From contig NC_051072.1 in NCBI RefSeq assembly GCF_004664715.2, positions 40,791,142-40,855,141 of the forward strand: 64,000 bases of DNA. The letters are read 5' to 3'. Below are positions 56,361-64,000 of the stretch, piece after piece (position 1 is the first letter of the stretch; each line of letters opens with the position of its first letter). The notes under the pieces were generated by a model. The model was not told the origin of the DNA. It did not search any database and saw nothing but the letters and a program-made list of their open reading frames with translations. The translations under genes and the position numbers were made by a program. This DNA comes from Peromyscus leucopus (taxonomy: Eukaryota; Chordata; Mammalia; Rodentia; Cricetidae).

Positions 56361-56609
56361 CCTCCTGCCTCAGCTTCCAAGGTTCTGTGACTACAGACGC
56401 AAGCCACTACACCTGGCTCCTCCTTGTCATCCTTCTGTCCACCCAGATCTCTTTCCAGTTCAGTTTTCAGCTGGGCCTGATGGCACAGGCCTAAAATCCC
56501 AAGTGCTTGGAAGACAGAAGGAGAAAGACAGCAAGTTCTAAGCCCCACTTAGGCTACAGAGTGAGTTCAAGTCATTCCTATGCAAGTTGGCAAGATCTGG
56601 TCTCCAAGT

Positions 56610-56654
<45 letters not shown>

Positions 56655-56806
56655 AACCAAGAACATAGTTCAATGGTCAAGCACTTACTTAGTGTGGTGA
56701 GGCCTTGGGTTTAATCCCCAGGGCTAGAAAAACAAAAATAAAAATAAAAACTTATCCTCTTTGCCCACTGAAACCTAGTCTTTCAAAGGACTTAGCTCAG
56801 TGGATG
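56361..56806 (+). repeat. Duplicated SINE cluster, copy 1
   Basis: Order: truncated minus-strand B1-like piece (56361-56420), spacer, plus-strand B4-like SINE (56470-56610), T38 (56611-56648), ID SINE (56650-56755), then a spacer ending 'ttagctcagtggatg'. Copy 2 at 58516-58924 has the same order and junctions. Confidence 0.85.
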
Positions 56807-56846
56807 TAAGACCAGCAGAAAGAACAGCAGGGGTTTGTGTTTTGGA

Positions 56847-56993
56847 GGGGGGCGGTGGGTGGCACAGGCCTATAATCCCACCACTGTGGAGGCAGAGGCA
56901 GGAGGATTGTCACAAGTTTGAGGCCAAAGTGGTCTACAGAGCAAGCTCCAGGCTAGCAGGGTTACAGAGTCTCACAAAAACACAAGTAAAGTA
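56847..56993 (+). mobile_element. B1 SINE
   Basis: 'ggcggtgggtggcacaggcc', 'ggaggcagaggcaggaggat' and 'gtctacagagcaagctccag' in B1 order. Confidence 0.85.
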
Positions 56994-57429
56994 AACCAAA
57001 CAAAAAATGTCAAGCCACAGGAAGGACCCTGGCGAGGGTTATGCTAGCCTGTATAGTAGCAACCAGTCACGTGTGGTCCCTGAACTCTTGAAACATAGCT
57101 GGCTGAAGTTTAAAACATACACTGACCTTCAAAAACTTAATATAAGAAAAGTGAAACATACCATTAATCATTTTTTATTTTGACTACATGAAACAATAAT
57201 ATTTTGGATAGACTGGGCTAAATAAAATAACTCTATTGTAATTCATGCTATAACACGAATAAACCTTGAAAACATTGTGCTAAGTGAAGGAAACCAGACG
57301 CAAAAGGCCACACCTTGTATGATTCTGTTTATATGAAGTGGCCAATGGGCAAATTCACAGAGATGAAAGGCAGATTAGTGTCAGAGGGTGTTTTAGAAGA
57401 CAATCATGGGTAAGTACTAATAACCAGGT

Positions 57430-57463
<34 letters not shown>

Positions 57464-57549
57464 CCTCTCTCTCTCCCCTTTCTGAGACAATGTGTCATGC
57501 ATCCCACACTGTCCTCTATCTCAAGTCTATTTATGATATGTATATTGAT
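56994..57549. other. Unique DNA with a CT tract
   Basis: (CT)n at 57437-57477; AT-rich DNA otherwise, no gene. Confidence 0.5.
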
Positions 57550-57562
57550 AAATTGCACATTT

Positions 57563-57734
57563 TTTTCGTTTGTTTGTTTTTTGTTTTATTTTCGAGACAG
57601 GGTTTCTCTGTGTAGTTTTTGTGCCTTTCCTGGAACTCACTCTGTAGACCAGGCTGGCCTCGAACTCACAGAGGTCTGCCTGTCTCTGCCTCCTGAGTGC
57701 TGGGATTAAAGGCATGCACCACTACTGTCCGGCT
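57563..57734 (-). mobile_element. B1 SINE with perfect target-site duplication
   Basis: Complete antisense B1 with a long T-rich tail. The 13-bp flank 'aaattgcacattt' is identical on both sides (57550-57562 and 57735-57747), marking a fairly recent insertion. Confidence 0.95.
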
Positions 57735-57747
57735 AAATTGCACATTT

Positions 57748-58423
57748 CAATTGGTGAATTATATAGCATAATTCTTCTTCCATAGACAGACAATGGTATC
57801 AATGTGGACGCACAACACTAATTTTACTTGTTTAAAAATATCTCCATTAGAAAATTTGAAATTATGTAAGTGGCTCTCATCTTGGGTCTAAATAGCGCCA
57901 GGGATGGAGAAGTGTGGGAGAGTAGAGCTGGACCTGCTTACCTTCTGTGCCGCTCGAAGGGGATGGAGCCCTGGGGATTTTTAGCATAAGTGACCAACTG
58001 TCAGGAAGAATACTGATGACAGACAGGAATTTATGCCTCTGAGCAAATAAGGGGGTGCTGTCTTCAGCCATTCTCTGGGAGAACTCTAACCAGCCCAACT
58101 AGTGAAAGGTGGGGCCGAGTGGCATGCCTTCCACAGGTGGCTGCCTCAGGGCCTCAGGCCCTAGCTGAGGCCTCTGGAGCTGAGAGCATCCATATCTTGA
58201 TCCACCTGCAGCATCTGCATACCTGTAACCCAGCCTTGGTGAGCTGCTCCTGTAAACCAGGAAGCTTGTCCTTGTCCTGGGGGATGGAAACTTCCGCAGG
58301 AATTACTGGCCACTGGAGCTTGTCTGGCCCTACTTATGAAGTGCTGTAATCAAACGGTAGCATTAGTCAGAGCCCATGCAAGAGGGAAGCCTTGGGTTTC
58401 TTCTTGTCATCATCTCGGCTTTT
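57748..58423. other. Unique DNA, no gene recognised
   Basis: Short frames without domains. Confidence 0.45.
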
Positions 58424-58577
58424 TTTTTTTTTTTTTAATTTTTAGTTGTGGTCTTGATCTGTAGCCCAGGCTGGCCTGAAATTTGCTATATATCCCAGAT
58501 TGGTCTTGCAAACATCTTCTTGCCTCAGCGTCCACGATTCTGTGACTACAGGTATGAGTCACTACACCTGGCTCCTC
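58424..58577 (-). mobile_element. Old B1-related SINE
   Basis: Antisense 'cccaggctggcctgaaattt', 'cttgcctcagcgtccacgat' and 'gagtcactacacctggct' with a T tail. Its 5'-side half is shared with the truncated piece in copy 1 of the duplicated cluster. Confidence 0.65.
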
Positions 58578-58924
58578 CTTATCATCCTTCTCTTCAACCA
58601 AATTTCTTTCCAATTCAGTTTTCAGATAGGCCTTACAGCACAAGCCTGAAGTCTCAAGTGCTTGGAAGGCCAAGGAAGAAAGATAGCAAGTTCAAGTCCC
58701 ACCTAGGCTACAGAGTGGAATGAGCCTATGTGACTTGGCAATACCTTGTCCCCAAATAAAGTTTTTTTTAGAAAGGAGCTAAAAACATAGATGAGTGGTA
58801 AAGCACTCAGTTAGAATGTGTGAGGGTTTGGATTCAATCCTCAGGGCTGGAAAAATAAAAAATAAAAAGTTGTCCCCTTTACCCACCAAAACCTAGTCTT
58901 TCAAATGACTTAGCTCAGTGGATG
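58516..58924 (+). repeat. Duplicated SINE cluster, copy 2
   Basis: Same order as copy 1: antisense B1-like piece, plus-strand B4-like SINE (58625-58760), T8, ID SINE (58770-58870), shared spacer. In one 70-bp stretch I count about 60 identities with copy 1, and about 40 of 44 in the non-SINE tail. Confidence 0.85.
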
Positions 58925-59650
58925 CTGAATAAGGAAGCCATGCTTAGGGTCATTCGAAGAAATGGCTTGTCTCTGGAGATCACAGGGATAATTGGACTGG
59001 AGGGTAGGTTGCAAGAATTAGTCACATGAACTGTGAGCTCTGGCCTAGGAAGAGGAGGGGTCAGCAGCCTACAAAGAAGGGAAAAAAAATCAAACACAGT
59101 GTGCTTGCCAGTCCTGGCTTAAATTTCAGAAACACCAAGTGAGCATTTGACATTTTTACCCTGGCTGTGTCCTGGGATGCCTTCCCAGTGCAGTAAAACA
59201 TTAGTTTTTCTCTTGACTGACCATGTACCAGATTCTAACAGACAGAGTAGGTGGCAGAAGCCCAGAAAAAGAGGTAGACAAAGTTTATGAAGCAGAGGGT
59301 ATTGTCTGAGGCCAGTCTACATCTCCTGCTGTCTTGCCCTGGTGCAGGATCAGAAGAAAGCTCCCTGTGATCAGGCCAGGTATGGGGACGTGAATGAGAC
59401 CCACCTTCAGGGGTCACAGAGACTTACCTCTTTGTATTTACCTTGGGAATATTTGGAGCGTGAATGGATAAAGAGAACGGATAGCTGTGAGATTCTGGTA
59501 GGTATTTTGCTAACATTTATGTCATCCAGTGATTTAATGTTTTGAGTGGTGGCTGATGAAGAGGATCTTATCAGATTTTATTTTTGTAATAGACAAATCT
59601 TGGTAGGGTGAACCCCAAATGGGATAACAGCACATTGTATGCTTGGTCTT

Positions 59651-59699
<49 letters not shown>

Positions 59700-60128
59700 T
59701 TTAAAGCAAACAATACTTAGATAGCTATGCTGAATAACAGTAAAGGTGGAAAAGGAAATAGCTTCATACACTCATTGAGCCTCTCTCTCAATGCATCTTA
59801 TAAAATGCAAACCACTTAGGGTGGATGGGTTACTTCATGATGATGTTGTCAGGGCCCTCTGAATAAATATTGCATTTTCCAGTCCTACTAATGGTACCCA
59901 CATGAGGCAGTTGGCATCTGGTCAGTAGGTTGAGCTCTCTCCATTCTGACCTTCTGAGTCAGGCAGCTCAAGATGATGAAAAGCTCACTCAAAAGATGCT
60001 TGGCTATTACAACTTGACTACCCAACTCTTTCCTGCATCTACACTGTTCTCTGGAAGCTGAGACCCTAATAACTAGTAAGAAGAAAAGAGATGGACTGAA
60101 TTCATTTCAAGTCACTCTTCCCCTCTGC
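58925..60128. other. Unique DNA with (CA)n
   Basis: (CA)n at 59651-59697; no gene recognised. Confidence 0.5.
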
Positions 60129-60508
60129 TGTAGTTTAGCTCTAGAATGCCCCTCAAAGGCCCATACACTAAAAAGGCTTTATCTACAGTTTGGTGCTCTT
60201 GGGAGGGGATGGAGATGTCAAGAGGTAGGGTCTAGTGGGAGGTCTTCCGTTCACTGGATAGCATACCTTGGAAGGGAAGTGTTGGGGCCCCAGTTTTGTA
60301 CTGTTGTTGTTGTTGTTGTTTTGTGATGAACTGAGTATATTCTACTATGTGCCGCCACCACCACCACCATGTGCTGCCTTGTCACACTCCTAGAGCCGGG
60401 AGGCAAATGGCCACACACCGAAACCTTGACCACCGTGAGCCAAAGCAAATCTTTTTGCGCTACCATTTCATTATCTCAAGCCTTTGTTGCAATAACGGAA
60501 AGCTCACA
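60129..60508 (+). mobile_element. ERVL-MaLR LTR (MST/MLT-like)
   Basis: 'agaatgcccctcaaaggccc', 'cagtttggtgctcttgggag', 'ggtagggtctagtgggaggt', 'ccgtgagccaaagcaaatct' and 'gcaataacggaaagctcaca' follow a MaLR LTR from TG to CA. (TTG)n and (CCA)n tracts lie within it. Confidence 0.7.
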
Positions 60509-61330
60509 TATCCATTTAAAGCAAGCCTTCGGTGTAGTTTGCAAACCAAAATGGTAGCCTCTTGACTCAGTCTCTTTTCCCAATATTGATGGGACTCTTA
60601 ATCGCTCAGAAGCAAGGAACCTCAGTACGAACTTGAGCTCGGCAGCATGAGCTATCCACACAGCCTACAAGATCAAAGAATTACTCTGCACAGCAGGACT
60701 TTAAAAGTGATTGAAAACCATTGATTGTGGGCAGTGGCGGGGCAGGAGTGTGGTAGAGAATAGACAGCAAAGCAGTTCTTTCTAGACAAGAACCCTGTTG
60801 AATGAATGAACTGTCCTTTTGTGTTTGGCAGTGAGCAACCCCTATTTTTTTAAGCCATGTAAATGTCTGGATGGAGTGGGTGGGGGGAGAAAGAGTTTCT
60901 ATCTCCATATAATCCTAAAATAGAGTAGACAGGCTCATCTGGAATATTAGAGGGCAGGAAAGTTCAAAGGAAGCAAAGACATGCTATTTTCAGGCCTAAC
61001 TGAGATGGCTGAAATGTCTGTGTAATTCTCTTATGTGGCTGGCTGTGTGGCACACCAGCAAATGAGGTGGAAGTGTTGCCAGGAGCATGAGCGGAGAGGC
61101 ACGACTCTTTGAAGGAAATAACTCTTGATGATATCATGACTTGTGGGGGAGGGGTGGCCAGGTGCAGTTGGGTGGACACCCTTGGCACCAGGGTCCCTGT
61201 AGTGGGTCCAAGTCCTCCGTGTCCTCACTCATCAACCCAAGTCACTCTTGCTCATACCACCAGGACTCTGACTCAAGTCTCTGACCAGCTGAAAGGAAAT
61301 GATGATGTGGTGACCCTATCCTAAGTCTAG
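60509..61330. other. Unique DNA, no gene recognised
   Basis: Short overlapping frames only. Confidence 0.45.
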
Positions 61331-62465
61331 TTAAATGCTGGAAACCGAAGAGAAAATCCATTTAAAACATACCGTCATTCTTAGGACAGCTATGCTAGAT
61401 TTTAGAAGTATGTTTAACATCCCAAGTATTTTCCCTTCTGTGTCTTCAGAGATTGGCTCTGGGAGTGATGTTTTGTTTATTTAACATTTAATCAAAAGAG
61501 ATTTGGACCCTTCGGAGCAACAGACTCAGCAGCACCAAGCCTTTGCGTTCAGTCTGAAGAGAAAAACTTCAACCATACGGGGAGGCTGATGTCTGTAATA
61601 TGTTCTGATCAGCTGGCCTAACTTTACAGGGCTAATAAAAGGGGAGAATTTTCCTGTGCCCGGGTCTTTTATGAATTATAAATAACCATTCACTTTGGAA
61701 GATAGCACATCATAAAAACGTTTTCCACAAATATGCACAGATCCATTTTAAGATCCAAGGAAAAAGATGTTCAGAAGTCTCAGATGTACTCAGTTTTGAT
61801 TTCTTGGGGAAACATGTTCTTTTGCCATATGGATGTTTTTAAGGGGGCCCTCAGCTGGGGCTCAATAATAACACCCCAGTGGCTAAATAAGGGATTTCTT
61901 TCCTTCTAACATTATTTCTCTGTTATTAAAGGTGGAAAAACCTTCCACAAATAGCATACTATTAGAATGCTTTAGGGGGTACCCTGGGAGCCAAGGTTAT
62001 GTGTCTGCTCCAGAAATACTGTCTGTAATTATCATTCCTCAGTGGCTCTGAGGATACAGTCTTGAGGCTTTCATTAATTTCTTGATTCTGCAAAGTATGG
62101 AGTGAGCGCCTGCTCTTGATATTCAGTACTGTACAGTGGGAGTTTTGTGTTGTTGTTTGTAAGGTCGCAGGTCCTTTCCTCTACCGTCCCTTCTTTCATA
62201 GTAACCATTTCGGGCTTCTTTTGTCCACACAGATAAAAAGACTAGGTTTGAAAGAAAGAAAGGCAGATAGGAGAGTCTCCCAATCCCAGTCTTTGTCTCC
62301 TCTATAATCTGCTAACAATATAGCATTAAGAAATGGAGCACTCAGATCTAACACATGTTCGCAGAGGGTCTGCAGGTCACAAAAGCACATTGATTTCCCC
62401 CGAAGCACTTTATTGCGAGGGTTTTCAAATATGCACCAACTTGAAAGATTTTACAGTGATTTGAT
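61331..62465. promoter_or_regulatory. Long repeat-free block, candidate enhancer region
   Basis: About 1.1 kb with no SINE or microsatellite. Contains 'ccatatggatg', 'ccctcagctggggctcaat' (E-box), 'agtggctaaataagg' (MEF2-like), 'ttatgaattataaataacc' and 'ttaacatttaatcaaaag'. Regulatory role is inferred from composition only. Confidence 0.35.
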
Positions 62466-62513
62466 TTTTTTTTTTTTTTTTTGTAGATGCTACCAATAAA
62501 AGTCTACCATTCT

Positions 62514-62712
62514 TGGAGCTGGAGAGATGACTCAGTGGTTAAAAGCATCAGTTGCTCTTCTAGAAGAACCAAGTTCAATTCCCAGCACCCACATTATGGT
62601 TTACAATGGTCTAAAACTCCAGTTCCAGGGGATCTGGCATTCTCTTTTGGCCTCTGGGGGCACCAGACATGCCTGTAATGCACAGATATACATGCAGGCA
62701 AAACACATTTAA
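62514..62712 (+). mobile_element. B3-type SINE
   Basis: 'gagctggagagatgactcag' head, 'gttcaattcccagcacccac', 'ctccagttccaggggatctg' and 'cagatatacatgcaggcaaa'. Confidence 0.92.
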
Positions 62713-62751
62713 AAAAGGCACTGTTCTTATTGTATTCCGCCCCCCTCTCTG

Positions 62752-62754
<3 letters not shown>

Positions 62755-62791
<37 letters not shown>
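62755..62791. repeat. (CA)n microsatellite
   Basis: About 18 units. Confidence 0.9.
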
Positions 62792-62793
<2 letters not shown>

Positions 62794-62837
62794 TCATTAG
62801 TCCACCTTACGTTTCCATTTACTTAAAAGTAAATTGT

Positions 62838-62930
62838 GGCTGGAGATGTAGTTCAGGGGTATAATACTTGTCTAGTATGCATGAGGCTCTGAGTTTGAAT
62901 CACAGCAGTGTTAAAAAAAAAAACAAAAAA
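62838..62930 (+). mobile_element. ID SINE
   Basis: 'ggctggagatgtagttcagg', 'cttgtctagtatgcatgagg' and 'ctctgagtttgaatcacagc' with an A tail. Confidence 0.75.
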
Positions 62931-62935
62931 CAAAA

Positions 62936-62998
62936 CTGTGGAGCTGAGTGTGATATAATAGGCCCTGGGTTCAATCCTCAACACTGAGAAGGAGAAAA
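62936..62998 (+). mobile_element. Partial ID SINE
   Basis: Only the central and B box part remains ('ataggccctgggttcaatcc'). Confidence 0.5.
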
Positions 62999-63049
62999 CA
63001 TAGTAAACATCATTCCATTTCCACCTCCTCACACATCAGTTAACAGCTG

Positions 63050-63745
63050 CGCTTTCGTTTTGATGCAGAATGCTGCACTGTTGAGATGTGAGAGTTGTAA
63101 GTACCAAACCATTATTAAGGCACAGGACACTTTCGTCACCCCAAAGAGCTCCCACATGCTCTCCTCCTGTCAGTCCTTGTCTGTGTTCCCCTTCTCAAGC
63201 CCAGGGGACATGGCTCTTCAAAATATTCACCACAGGTCTGTCTTACCTGTTCTAGAATTTCGTGTGACTAGGTCCTGGGGTCCGGACTCCTTTGCGCACC
63301 ATGCGACTTAATGTTTCGGGGTTTGTTTGCGCCATCACGTGGGAGAGTGGTTCACTCATTTGTGTTGCTGGGTACTACGCCACTACAAGACTGTCTCCCT
63401 GTGCCAGATGCCAAGGATTGCTCCAGTTCTGGTTTTTTGTTTGTTTGTTTGTTTTGTTTTGTTTTTCAAGACAGGATTTCTCTGTGTAGCTTTGCGCCTT
63501 TCCTGGAACTTGCTCTGTAGACCAGGCTGGCCTCGAACTCACAGAGATCCACCTGCCTCTGCCTCCCGGATGCTGGGATTAAAGGCATGCACCACCACCG
63601 CCTGACTTCTCTGTGGTTTTAATTTGTGTGTTTTTCTGATGACCAAGGATATTGAGCACACTGTCTTTATGTGTCATTCATTTATCTTCTTCTTAAAATA
63701 AATTTACGTCTTCTGCTTTTAAAAGCCATTTCTAACTGCTATTTT
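63050..63745. mobile_element. Old LINE-1 (L1M-like) fragment, split by a B1
   Basis: 'ttctagaatttcgtgtgact', 'ggttcactcatttgtgttgc', 'tgggtactacgccac' and, beyond the B1, 'gtggttttaatttgtgtgtt' with 'tctgatgaccaaggatattg' match a block common to old mammalian L1s. Orientation is not certain and no coding frame survives. Confidence 0.5.
63440..63606 (-). mobile_element. B1 SINE (cricetid-type 3' variant)
   Basis: Complete antisense B1 with 'agctttgcgcctttcctgga' and a (GTTT)n/T tail. Confidence 0.93.
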
Positions 63746-63775
63746 CTTTTTTAACATTTATTTATTTTATGGTTG

Positions 63776-63776
<1 letters not shown>

Positions 63777-63861
<85 letters not shown>
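63777..63861. repeat. Compound (TC)n(TG)n microsatellite
   Basis: About 26 TC units followed by about 16 TG units. Confidence 0.95.
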
Positions 63862-63865
<4 letters not shown>

Positions 63866-64000
63866 CACTCGTGGGCACACTTGCAAACTATGGTTAGCAT
63901 GTGCCAGTCAGAGAAAAGTATGAAGGAGTTGGTTCTCTCTTTTTCCTATGTGGATTGAACTTGGTTTGTCAGGCTTGGTGGCCTTTATCTGATGAGCTAT
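63862..64000 (-). mobile_element. B2-superfamily (B3-like) SINE, cut by the window end
   Basis: On the minus strand it reads from the tRNA-like head ('atagctcatcagataaaggc') through 'caagttcaatccacatagg' and 'gagagaaccaactcc'. It runs into the compound repeat as its tail. Its 5' end is at or beyond base 64000. Confidence 0.7.

Overview
This window looks like nuclear DNA from a cricetid rodent (hamster, vole or deer-mouse group). It is dense in rodent B1, B2/B3, B4 and ID SINEs. Several B1 copies carry the variant 3' part 'caggaaaggcgcaaagct' (or close to it) seen in cricetid B1 rather than mouse B1. It also has the 3' end of an Lx-type L1, rodent LTRs, a URR1 DNA transposon and older mammalian MIR, L2 and MLT1 copies. 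I found no protein-coding exon I can defend. The longer open frames are either translated microsatellites and SINEs or short frames with no recognisable domain. The window is best read as intergenic or intronic DNA.

Layout. 0-10 kb: B1, B4, B2 and ID copies in unique DNA, with an MLT1 solo LTR at 9.7-10.1 kb. 10.3-15 kb: mostly unique, with an AT-rich, repeat-free block (12.8-13.5 kb) that looks like a conserved non-coding element. 15-21 kb: a graveyard of MIR and L2 copies, nested with younger B1 and B4. 21-25 kb: largely unique. 25.7-31 kb: microsatellites, AT-rich unique DNA, MaLR and other LTR remnants, and a tRNA-Lys gene fused to a B1. 31-40 kb: solo LTRs, a candidate CTCF site, and a repeat-free block rich in homeodomain-, SOX- and FOX-like words (35.8-36.6 kb). 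40-50 kb: B4/B1 nests, MIRs, a second copy of the B1-bearing LTR, MaLR LTRs and URR1. 50-52.5 kb: the 3' UTR of an Lx-type L1 with an internal tandem repeat. 53-61 kb: unique DNA plus a duplicated SINE cluster (56.4 and 58.5 kb). 61.3-62.5 kb: another repeat-free block. 62.5-64 kb: B3, ID, an old LINE-1 fragment split by a B1, and a compound (TC)n(TG)n repeat.

The most notable object is at 30945-31218 on the minus strand. A structurally sound 73-nt tRNA-Lys(CTT) is joined by an 11-nt linker to a full-length B1 with a poly(A) tail. One 16-bp target-site duplication flanks the pair as a whole, so the two were retroposed as a single chimeric transcript. Second is an LTR family (33.0 and 47.2 kb) that carries a built-in B1 with repeated 'cctttaatccca' modules; each copy has a perfect 6-bp target-site duplication. 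Family names for the older repeats come from remembered consensus sequences, with no database search.
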